A DNA stretch of 64,000 nt, taken from positions 1 through 64,000 of the forward strand of contig NW_027018149.1 of NCBI RefSeq assembly GCF_032854445.1, given 5' to 3'. How positions within the stretch are numbered: the stretch's first letter is position 1; each line of letters opens with the position of its first letter. The translations under genes and the position numbers were made by a program. The notes below the pieces were generated by a model. The model had not been told where the DNA came from and made no database searches. It saw nothing but the letters and a program-made list of their open reading frames with translations. Shown piece by piece: positions 24,401 to 33,001 of this stretch. The DNA is from Liolophura sinensis (Eukaryota > Mollusca > Polyplacophora > Chitonida > Chitonidae).

Positions 24401-27400
24401 TTCATGTACAAATGGTAAGGTTTTTCTACACGTAGATAAAGACATTGAGATTGTCTTGGACTTAGAAGTAAGGCAATTGCTGGGTGAGTTAAATGGGCTT
24501 AGCCCAAAGATTTTAGGTCTTCTGGTCTACCGAAGGGCACATAACTTATAGTCAAAAGTTGAATATAGTAATGACCAGTCGCGATTGTACAGAGTACAGT
24601 GTAGCCGATTTCAATTAACAAAAAGACCAGGCAAAAATGCAAAAGTGGAAAAACTGTTCCAGTGCTGCTGGTAAGAGGCTAATCCGACGTATTTTGTGAC
24701 GACAAATCGAATGGTGCAAACCGCGTTGCTCTCCGACCAATACTTGTGGCTGTGGCGACAGTTCAATGATCATTGATGTCATAATCACGTGCCCAGCAAC
24801 GGCTCTTACTCCATGGAAACCAGGGATATTTGCAATTTTTTAACATCTGCCGATGCCTGGCCCAATTCCGCATCTTTTGGCACCTTATAAATGTGGGTCA
24901 GTGTTTAGTTGTACTTTTTACAGCAGACTGTATCAAGTACCTTGTGTTTTTTATGTACAAATGGTGTGGTTTTTCTACACGTAGATAAAGACATTGAGAT
25001 TGTCTTGGACTTTGAAGTAAGACAATTGCTGGGTGAGATAAATGGGCTTAGCCCAAAGATTTCAGGTCTTCTGAGCTACCGAACGGCACATAACTTATAG
25101 TCAAAAGTTGAATATAGTAATGACCAGTCGCGATTGTACAGAGTACAGTGTAGCCGATTTCAATTAACAAAAAGACCAGGTAAAAATGCAAAAGTGGAAA
25201 AACTGTTCCAGTGCTGCTGGTAAGAGGCTAATCCGACGTATTTTGTGACGACAAATCCAATGGTGCAAACCGCGTTGCTCTCCGACCAATACTTTTGGCT
25301 GTGGCGACAATTCAATGATCATTTATGCCATAATCACGTGCAAAGCAACAGCTTTTACTCCATGGAAACCAGGGAAATTTGCAATTTTTCAACAGCTGCC
25401 GATGCCTGGCCCAATTCCGCATCTTTTGGCACCTTACTGAAGTGGGTCAGTGTTCAGTTGTACTTTTTACAGCAGACTGTATCAAGTACCTTGTGTTTTT
25501 CATGTACAAATGGTCTGGTTTTTCTACACGTAGATAAAGACATTGAGATTGTCTTGCACTTAGAAGTAAGGCAATTGCTGGGTGAGTTAAATGGGCTTAG
25601 CCCAAAGATTTCAGGTCTTCTGGGCTACCGAAGGGCACATAACTTATAATCAAAAGTTGAATATAGTAATGACCAGTCGCGATTGTACAGAGTACAGTGT
25701 AGCCGGTTTCAATTAACAAAAAGACCAGGCAAAAATGCAAAAGTGGAAAAACTGTTCCAGTGCTGCTGGTAAGAGGCTAATCCGACGTATTTTGTGACGA
25801 GAAATCGAATGGTGCAAACCGCGTTGCTCTCCGACCAATACTTTTGGCTGTGGCGACAATTCAATGATCATTTATGCCATAATCACGTGCAAAGCAACGG
25901 CTCTTACTCCATGGAAACCAGGGAAATTTGCAATTTTTCAACAGCTGCCGATGCCTGGCTCAATTCCGAATCTTTTGGCACCTTACTGAAGTGGGTCAGT
26001 GTTCAGTTGTACTTTTTACAGCAGACTGTATCAAGTACCTTGTGTTTTTCACGTACAAATGGTGTGGTTTTTCTACACGTAGATAAAGACATTGAGATTG
26101 TCTTGCACTTAGAAGTAAGGCAATTGCTGGGTGAGTTAAATGGGCTTAGCCCAAAGATTTGACGTCTTCTGGGCTATCGAAGGGCATATAACTTATAGTC
26201 AAAAGTTGAATATAGTAATGACCAGTCGCGATTGTACAAAGTACAGTGTAGCCGGTTTCAATTAACAAAAAGACCAGGCAAAAATGCAAAAGTGGAAAAA
26301 CTGTTCCAGTGCTGCTGGTAAGAGGCTAATCCGACGTATTTTGTGACGAGAAATCGAATGGTGCAAACCGCGTTGCTCTCCGACCAATACTTTTGGCTGT
26401 AGCGACAACTGAATGATCATTGATGTCATAATCACGTGCCCAGCAACGGCTCTCACTCCATGGAAACTAGGGATATTTGCAATTTTTTAACAGCTGCCGA
26501 TGCCTGGCCCAATTCCAAATCTTTTGGCACCTTATAAATGTGGGTCAGTGTTTAGTTGTACTTTTTACAGCAGACTGTATCAAGTACCTTGTGTTTTTCA
26601 TGTACAAATGGTCTGGTTTTTCTACACGTAGATAAAGACATTGAGATTGTCTTGGACTTAGAAGTAAGGCAATTGCTGGTTGAGTTAAATGGGCTTAGCC
26701 CAAAGATTTGACGTCTTCTGGGCTACCGAAGGGCACATAACTTATAGTCAAAAGTTGAATATAGTAATGACCAGTCGCGATTGTACAGAGTACAGTGTAG
26801 CCGGTTTCTATTAACAAAAAGACCAGGCAAAAATGCAAAAGTGGAAAAACTGTTCCAGTGCTACTAGTAAGAGGCTAATCCGACGTATTTTGTGACGAGA
26901 AATCGAATGGTGCAATCCGCGTTACTCTCCGACCAATACTTTTGGCTGTAGCGACAATTGAATGATCATTTTTGCCATAATCACGTGCCCAGCAACGGCT
27001 CTTACTCCATGGAAACCAGGGAAATTTGCAATTTGTCAACAGCTGCCGATGCCTGGCTCAATTCCGAATCTTTTGGCACCTTACTGAAGTGGGTCAGTGT
27101 TCAGTGGTACTTTTTACAGCAGACTGTATCAAGTACCTTGTGTTTTTCATGTACAAATGGTATGGTTTTTCTACACGTAGATAAAGACATTGAGATTGTC
27201 TTGGACTTAGAAGTAAGACAATTGCTGGGTGAGTTAAATGGGCTTAGCCCAAAGATTTGACGTCTTCTGGGCTACCGAAGGGCGCATAACTTATAATCAA
27301 AAGTTGAATATAGTAATGACCAGTCGCGATTGTACAGAGTACAGTGTAGCCGATTTCAATTAACAAAAAGACCAGGTAAAAATGCAAAAGTGGAAAAACT

Positions 27401-27509
27401 GTTCCAGTGCTGCTGGTAAGAGGCTAATCCGACGTATTTTGTGACGAGAAATCGAATGGTGCAAACCGCGTTGCTCTCCGACCAATACTTTTGGCTGTAG
27501 TGACAATTC
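21473..27509 (+). repeat. Irregular second-domain mosaic (11 units)
   Basis: No simple multimer. The segment 22310-22800 (GGGCATATAAC, TGTACAAAGTACAG, CTCACTCCATGGAAACTAGG, TTCCAAATC) recurs at about 26150-26640, offset about 3841 bp or 7 units. Units with GTGCAAAGCAAC (21490, 23690, 25340, 25890) form a subgroup, some with the CAACAGCTTTTACTCC change. One-base losses occur near 23085-23190 (CTCTCGACC, GGGAATTTGC). Confidence 0.8.
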
Positions 27510-28608
27510 AATGATCATTTATGCCATACTCACGTGCCCAGCAACGGCTCTTACTCCATGGAAACCAGGGAAATTTGCAATTTTTCAACAGCTGCCGATA
27601 CCTGGCTCAATTCCGCATCTTTTGGCACCTTATTCATGTGGGTCTGTGGTCAGTTGTACTTTTTACAGCAGACTGTATCAAGTACCTTGTGTCTTTTATG
27701 TACAAATGGTGTGGTTTTTCTACACGTAGATAAAGACATTGAGATTGTCTTGGAATTAGAAGTAAGACAATTGCTGGGTGAGTTAAATGGGCTAAGCCCA
27801 AAGATTTGACGTCTTCTGGGCTACTGAAGGGCACATAACTTATAGTCAAAAGTTGAATATAGTAATGACCAGTCGCGATTGTACAGAGTACAGTGTAGCC
27901 GATTTCAATTAACAAAAAGACCAGGTAAAAATGCAAAAGTGGAAAAACTGTTCCAGTGCTGCTGGTAAGAGGCTAATCCGACGTATTTTGTGACGAGAAA
28001 TCGAATGGTGCAAACCGCGTTGCTCTCCGACCAATACTTTTGGCTGTAGTGACAATTCAATGATCATTTATGCCATACTCACGTGCCCAGCAACGGCTCT
28101 TACTCCATGGAAACCAGGGAAATTTGCAATTTTTCAACAGCTGCCGATACCTGGCTCAATTCCGCATCTTTTGGCACCTTATTCATGTGGGTCTGTGGTC
28201 AGTTGTACTTTTTACAGCAGACTGTATCAAGTACCTTGTGTCTTTTATGTACAAATGGTGTGGTTTTTCTACACGTAGATAAAGACATTGAGATTGTCTT
28301 GGAATTAGAAGTAAGACAATTGCTGGGTGAGTTAAATGGGCTAAGCCCAAAGATTTGACGTCTTCTGGGCTACTGAAGGGCACATAACTTATAGTCAAAA
28401 GTTGAATATAGTAATGACCAGTCGCGATTGTACAGAGTACAGTGTAGCCGATTTCAATTAACAAAAAGACCAGGTAAAAATGCAAAAGTGGAAAAACTGT
28501 TCCAGTTGCTGCTGGTAATAGGCTAATCCGACGTATTTTGTGACGACAAATCGAATGGTGCAATCCGCGTTGCTCTCCGACCAATACTTTTGGCTGTAGT
28601 GACAATTG
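27510..28608 (+). repeat. Recent duplication of a single unit
   Basis: Units 27510-28058 and 28059-28608 look identical for almost all their length, including private variants CCATACTCACGTG, TTGGAATTAGAAG, GGGCTAAGCCC and GGGCTACTGAAGG. They diverge only near the end, where the second has CAGTTGCTGCTGGTAATAGG and the first has CAGTGCTGCTGGTAAGAGG. Confidence 0.92.
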
Positions 28609-28617
28609 AATGATCAT
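28183..28617 (-). other. Recurrent minus-strand open frame, judged non-coding
   Basis: An example of the 91-149 codon frame on the minus strand, also seen at 29282-29716, 35871-36305, 38617-39051, 41911-42360, 44109-44558 and 47941-48390. It includes a hydrophobic stretch in its middle third (LLHFYLVFLLIEIGYTVLCT). It is long only in units carrying the one-base insertion CAGTTGCTGCTGG and lacking a stop, so its length depends on an indel shared by descent. No domain is recognised and no conserved promoter or initiation context is visible. Confidence 0.65.
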
Positions 28618-28618
28618 T
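28609..28618. other. Unit palindrome AATGATCATT (phase mark)
   Basis: A perfect 10-bp palindrome found in nearly every unit, used here as the unit start. One unit has it broken (AATGAGCATT at 12684). In units reading TCAATGATCATTGA it grows to a perfect 14-bp palindrome, for example at 19274-19287. It could bind a dimeric protein or form a small cruciform; neither can be shown from sequence. Confidence 0.9.
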
Positions 28619-28629
28619 TATGTCATAAT

Positions 28630-28635
28630 CACGTG
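28630..28635. other. CACGTG hexamer, subfamily-variable
   Basis: CACGTG occurs 12 bases after the phase palindrome in most units. This is the E-box/CDEI-type core bound by bHLH proteins in many eukaryotes. It is lost in the units reading CACTTGCCTAG or CACTTGTTTAG (for example near 1168, 7210, 8860, 10510 and 14900) and in the two units reading ATAACGTGCG (about 59930 and 63777). Because it is missing from whole subfamilies it is unlikely to be essential in every unit. Confidence 0.6.
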
Positions 28636-28752
28636 CCCAGCAACGGCTCCTACTCCATGGAAACCAGGGAAATTTGCAATTTTTCAACAGCTGCCGATGC
28701 CTGGTTCAATTCCGCATCTTTTGGCACCTTACTGAAGTGGGTCAGTGTTCAG

Positions 28753-28767
28753 TTGTACTTTTTACAG
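28753..28767 (+). other. 3' splice-site-like sequence TTGTACTTTTTACAG
   Basis: A short pyrimidine-rich run ends in ACAG and is followed by CAG, which resembles a eukaryotic 3' splice site. A CTTAC (28728-28732), compatible with a loose branch-site consensus, lies 36 bases before the final G. The run is retained in nearly all units. Such matches arise by chance in T-rich DNA, and no transcript evidence is available. Confidence 0.3.
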
Positions 28768-28817
28768 CAGACTGTATCAAGTACCTTGTGTTTTTCATGT
28801 ACAAATGGTATGGTTTT

Positions 28818-28829
28818 TCTACACGTAGA
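28818..28829. other. Dyad TCTACACGTAGA
   Basis: Arms TCTAC and GTAGA are exact reverse complements around a 2-base centre. The sequence is present in nearly all units, with few exceptions: GTACACGTAG near 1354 and 11800, a TTACACG form near 20035 and 21134, and CTACATGGAG near 60120 and 63965. Confidence 0.8.
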
Positions 28830-28876
28830 TAAAGACATTGAGATTGTCTTGGACTTAGAAGTAAGACAATTGCTGG

Positions 28877-28883
28877 GTGAGTT
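28877..28883 (+). other. 5' splice-site-like GTGAGTT
   Basis: The context CTGG followed by GTGAGTT matches the metazoan/plant 5' splice consensus (G then GTRAGT). With the TTTTTACAG site upstream it brackets 106-109 nt, a normal internal-exon size. The site is altered to CTGGTTGAG in one group of units (for example about 19540, 20640, 22840, 26690, 33820, 34915, 36563) and to CTGGATGAG in a few (3057, 4156, 16796). It is a sequence match only. Confidence 0.3.
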
Positions 28884-28886
28884 AAA

Positions 28887-28899
28887 TGGGCTTAGCCCA
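28887..28899. other. Dyad TGGGCTTAGCCCA
   Basis: A 13-bp dyad with arms TGGGCT and AGCCCA around one central base. The centre varies between subfamilies (T, A or G), and a further group reads TGGGCATAGCCCA, where 5-base arms remain. The arms are broken in few units (AGCCGAAAG near 30540, 31640 and 63493; AGCTGAAAG near 59648). Confidence 0.8.
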
Positions 28900-28978
28900 A
28901 AGATTTCAGGTCTTCTGGGCTACCGAAGGGCACATAACTTATAGTCAAAAGTTGAATATAGTAATGACCAGTCGCGAT

Positions 28979-28991
28979 TGTACAGAGTACA
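28979..28991. other. Dyad TGTACAGAGTACA
   Basis: Arms TGTAC and GTACA flank AGA. Many units in the first 17 kb have GGTACATAGTACA instead, where the GTAC/GTAC arms remain around a changed centre. The arm core GTAC-NNN-GTAC is therefore shared by both major subfamilies. A few units break one arm, such as the GTAGAG form near 13058, 40515 and 49840. Confidence 0.75.
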
Positions 28992-29012
28992 GTGTAGCCG
29001 ATTTCAATTAAC

Positions 29013-29046
29013 AAAAAGACCAGGTAAAAATGCAAAAGTGGAAAAA
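29013..29046 (+). other. A-tract cluster
   Basis: Four runs of 4-5 A begin at 29013, 29026, 29034 and 29042 on the + strand. T-runs also occur at 28759, 28791 and 28814, spaced 32 and 23 bases. The T-run spacing is close to whole helical turns, the A-run spacing less so, so modest intrinsic curvature is possible. The cluster is kept in nearly all units. Confidence 0.5.
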
Positions 29047-29063
29047 CTGTTCCAGTGCTGCTG

Positions 29064-29069
29064 GTAAGA
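29064..29069 (+). other. Second 5' splice-site-like GTAAGA
   Basis: CTG followed by GTAAGA is a good partial match to the 5' splice consensus. It is absent in units reading GGTAATAGG, GATAAGG or GGTATGAGG. Splicing from here to the next unit's TTTTTACAG would remove about 250 nt. This is inference from motif shape only. Confidence 0.2.
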
Positions 29070-30256
29070 GGCTAATCCGACGTATTTTGTGACGAGAAAT
29101 CGAATGGTGCAAACCGCGTTGCTCTCCGACCAATACTTTTGGCTGTAGTGACAATTCAATGATCATTTATGTCATAATCACGTGCCCAGCAACGGCTCTT
29201 ACTCCATGGAAACCAGGGAAATTTGCAATTTTTCAACAGCTGCCGATACCTGGCTCAATTCCGCATCTTTTGGCACCTTATTCATGTGGGTCTGTGGTCA
29301 GTTGTACTTTTTACAGCAGACTGTATCAAGTACCTTGTGTCTTTTATGTACAAATGGTGTGGTTTTTCTACACGTAGATAAAGACATTGAGATTGTCTTG
29401 GAATTAGAAGTAAGACAATTGCTGGGTGAGTTAAATGGGCTAAGCCCATAGATTTGACGTCTTCTGGGCTACTGAAGGGCACATAACTTATAGTCAAAAG
29501 TTGAATATAGTAATGACCAGTCGCGATTGTACAGAGTACAGTGTAGCCGATTTCAATTAACAAAAAGACCAGGTAAAAATGCAAAAGTGGAAAAACTGTT
29601 CCAGTTGCTGCTGGTAATAGGCTAATCCGACGTATTTTGTGACGACAAATCGAATGGTGCAAACCGCGTTGCTCTCCGACCAATACTTTTGGCTGTAGTG
29701 ACAATTGAATGATCATTTATGTCATAATCACGTGCCCAGCAACGGCTCCTACTGCATGGAAACCAGGGAAATTTGCAATTTTTCAACAGCTGCCGATGCC
29801 TGGTTCAATTCCGCATCTTTTGGCACCTTACTGAAGTGGGTCAGTGTTCAGTTGTACTTTTTACAGCAGACTGTATCAAGTACCTTGTGTTTTTCATGTA
29901 CAAATGGTATGGTTTTTCTACACGTAGATAAAGACATTGAGATTGTCTTGGACTTAGAAGTAAGACAATTGCTGGGTGAGTTAAATGGGCTTAGCCCAAA
30001 GATTTCAGGTCTTCTGGGCTACCGAAGGGCACATAACTTATAGTCAAAAGTTGAATATAGTAATGACCAGTCGCGATTGTACAGAGTACAGTGTAGCCGA
30101 TTTCAATTAACAAAAAGACCAGGTAAAAATGCAAAAGTGGAAAAACTGTTCCAGTGCTGCTGGTAAGAGGCTAATCCGACGTATTTTGTGACGAGAAATC
30201 GAATGGTGCAAACCGCGTTGCTCTCCGACCAATACTTTTGGCTGTAGTGACAATTC

Positions 30257-33001
30257 AATGATCATTTATGCCATAATCACGTGCCCAGCAACGGCTCTTA
30301 CTCCATGGAAACCAGGGAAATTTGCAATTTGTCAACAGCTGCCGATGCCTGGCTCAATTCCGCATCTTTTGGCACCTTACTGAAGTGGGTCAGTGTTCAG
30401 TTGTACTTTTTACAGCAGACTGTATCAAGTACCTTATGTTTTTCACGTACAAATGGTGTGGATTTTCTACACGTAGATAAAGACATTGAGATTGTCTTGC
30501 ACTTAGAAGTAAGGCAATTGCTGGGTGAGTTAAATGGGCTGAGCCGAAAGATTTCAGGTCTTCTTGGCTACCGAAGGGCACATAACTTATAGTCAAAAGT
30601 TGAATATAGTAATGACCAGTCGCGATTGTACAGAGTACAGTGTAGCCGATTTCAATTAACAAAAAGACCAGGCAAAAATGCAAAAGTGGAAAAACTGTTC
30701 CAGTGCTGCTGGTAAGAGGCTAATCCGACGTATTTTGTGACGAGAAATCGAATGGTGCAAACCGCGTTGCTCTCCGACCAACACTTTGGCTGTAGCGACA
30801 ATTCAATGATCATTGATGTCATAATCACGTGCCCAGCAACGGCTCTTACTCCATGGAAACCAGGGATATTTGCAATTTTTTAACAGCTGCCGATGCCTGG
30901 CCCAATTCCGCATCTTTTGGCACCTTATAAATGTGGGTCAGTTTTTAGTTGTACTTTTTACAGCAGACTGTATCAAGTACCTTGTGTTTTTTATGTACAA
31001 ATGGTCTGGTTTTTCTACACGTAGATAAAGACATTGAGATTGTCTTGGACTTAGAAGTAAGGCAATTGCTGGTTGAGTTAAATGGGCTTAGCCCAAAGAT
31101 TTGACGTCTTCTGGGCTACCGAACGGCACATAACTTATAGTCAAAAGTTGAATATAGTAATGACCAGTCGCGATTGTACAGAGTACAGTGTAGCCGATTT
31201 CAATTAACAAAAAGACCAGGCAAAAATGCAAAATTGGAAAAACTGTTCCAGTGCTACTAGTAAGAGGCTAATTTGGCGTATTTTGTGACGAGAAATCGAA
31301 TGGTGCAAACCGCGTTGCTCTCCGACCAATACTTTTGGCTGTAGCGACAATTGAATGATCATTTATGCCATAATCACGTGCGTAGCAACGGCTCTTACTC
31401 CATGGAAACCAGGGAAATTTGCAATTTTTCAACAGCTGCCGATGCTTGGCTCAATTCCGAATCTTTTGGCACCTTACTGAAGTGGGTCAGTGTTCAGTTG
31501 TACTTTTTACAGCAGACTGTATCAAGTACCTTGTGTTTTTCATGTACAAATGGTGTGGTTTTTTTACACCTAGATAAAGACATTGGGATTGTCTTGCACT
31601 TAGAAGTAAGGCAATTGCTGGGTGAGTTAAATGGGCTTAGCCGAAAGATTTCAGGTCTTCTGGGCTACCGAAGGGCACATAACTTATAGTCAAAAGTTGA
31701 ATATAGTAATGACCAGTCGCGATTGTACAGAGTACAGTGTAGCCGATTTCAATTAACAAAAAGACCAGGTAAAAATGCAAAAGTGGAAAAACTGTTCCAG
31801 TGCTGCTGGTAAGAGGCTAATCCGACGTATTTTGTGACGACAAATCGAATGGTGCAAACCGCGTTGCTCTCCGACCAATACTTTGGCTGTGGCGACAATT
31901 CAATGATCATTTATGCCATAATCACGTGCAAAGCAACGGCTCTTACTCCATGGAAACCAGGGAAATTTGCAATTTTTCAACAACTGCCGATGCCTGGCTC
32001 AATTCCGCATCTTTTGGCACCTTCCTTAAGTGGGTCAATGTTCAGTTGTACTTTTTTACAGCAGACTGTATCAAGTACCTTGTGTTTTTCACGTACAAAT
32101 GGTGTGGTTTTTCTACACGTAGATAAAGACATTGAGATTGTCTTGCACTTAGAAGTAAGGCAATTGCTGGGTGAGTTAAATGGGCTTAGCCCAAAGATTT
32201 CAGGTCTTCTGGGCTACCGAAGGGCACATAACTTATAGTCAAAAGTTGAATATAGTAATGACCAGTCGCGATTGTACAGAGTACAGTGTAGCCGGTTTCA
32301 ATTAACAAAAAGACCAGGCAAAAATGCAAAAGTGGAAAAACTGTTCCAGTGCTGCTGGTAAGTAGCTAATCCGACGTATTTTGTGACGAGAAATCGAATG
32401 GTGCAAACCGCGTTGCTCTCCGACCAATACTTTTGGCTGTAGTGACAATTCAATGATCATTTATGTCATAATCACGTGCCCAGCAACGGCTCTTACTCCA
32501 TGGAAACCAGGGAAATTTGCAATTTTTCAACAGCTGCCGATACCTGGCTCAATTCCGCATCTTTTGGCACCTTATTCATGTGGGTCAGTGTTCAGTTGTA
32601 CTTTTTACAGCAGACTGTATCAAGTACCTTGTGTCTTTTATGTACAAATGGTGTGGTTTTTCTACACGTAGATAAAGACATTGAGATTGTCTTGGACTTA
32701 GAAGTAAGACAATTGCTGGGTGAGTTAAATGGGCTAAGCCCAAAGATTTGACGTCTTCTGGGCTACTGAAGGGCACATAACTTATAGTCAAAAGTTGAAT
32801 ATAGTAATGACCAGTCGCGATTGTACAGAGTACAGTGTAGCCGATTTCAATTAACAAAAAGACCAGGTAAAAATGCAAAAGTGGAAAAACTGTTCCAGTT
32901 GCTGCTGGTAAGAGGCTAATCCGACGTATTTTGTGACGACAAATCCAATGGTGCAAACCGCGTTGCTCTCCGACCAATACTTTTGGCTGTAGTGACAATT
33001 A
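30257..33001 (+). repeat. Irregular second-domain units (5 units)
   Basis: Includes a unit pair resembling the 19.3-21.5 kb dimer (AAATTGG, GCTACTAG, AATTTGGCG near 31230-31280; ATTGGGATTGTC near 31583) and a TCTTTTATG unit like those at 27.5-29.7 kb. Small losses occur at ACACTTTGGC (about 30780) and TACTTTGGC (about 31880). Confidence 0.75.

Larger units (their letters stand above)
28606..28944 (+). other. Recurrent plus-strand open frame, judged non-coding
   Basis: An example of the frame that is open once per unit, ranging from 63 to 134 codons. Its core begins PSNGSYSMETREIC and ends either at SPKI, where the unit reads GATTTGACG (TGA stop), or at YRRAHNL (TAG stop) where it reads GATTTCAGG. 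The frame continues past TAG for about 40 codons to a TAA. One-base length variants in the T/A run break it in many units, and substitutions fall in all codon positions. I recognise no domain. The start is arbitrary. It is best read as chance openness in a 549-bp (183-codon) repeat rather than a gene family. Confidence 0.7.
28609..29157 (+). repeat. Representative 549-bp satellite unit
   Basis: Chosen as the reference unit because it has no obvious indel. In order it holds: the palindrome AATGATCATT; CACGTG; CCATGG; the length-variable T/A run before CAGCTG; a T-rich stretch ending TTTTTACAG; the dyad TCTACACGTAGA; the GTGAGTT site; the dyad TGGGCTTAGCCCA; the dyad TGTACAGAGTACA; an A-tract cluster; CTGGTAAGA; and a GC-richer tail (GCGTTGCTCTCCGACC) leading to the next palindrome. 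The most variable parts are the 35 bases after the palindrome and the stretch around CAGCTG. The block from the ACACGTAGATAAAG motif to TTGCTGG is among the most constant. Confidence 0.9.
28059..30256 (+). repeat. 1099-bp dimer, two copies
   Basis: Copies 28059-29157 and 29158-30256 are equal in length. The first unit has CCGATACCTGG, TTCATGTGGGTCTGTGG, GTGTCTTTTATG and TTGGAATTAG; the second has CGGCTCCTACT, CCTGGTTCAATT and TGGTATGG. Differences are single bases, such as ACTGCATGG at about 29752 and CCCATAGATTTG near 29446. Confidence 0.92.

Noticed and set aside
28183-28617. Minus-strand membrane protein
   Set aside because: The hydrophobic stretch is in a frame that is long only where a shared one-base insertion occurs, and T/A-rich sequence readily yields hydrophobic codons.
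28609-29157. CENP-B box in the unit
   Set aside because: I compared TTCG- and CGAA-containing sites (for example TCTTCGACTTAGAAG and GAAATCGAATGG) with the box. The required CGGG side is missing in each.
28609-29157. 5S rRNA, tRNA or other Pol III gene as the unit's origin
   Set aside because: Weak A-box-like (TGGCTCAATTCC) and B-box-like (AATCGAATG) strings miss key bases and are badly placed; no 5S internal control region is seen.
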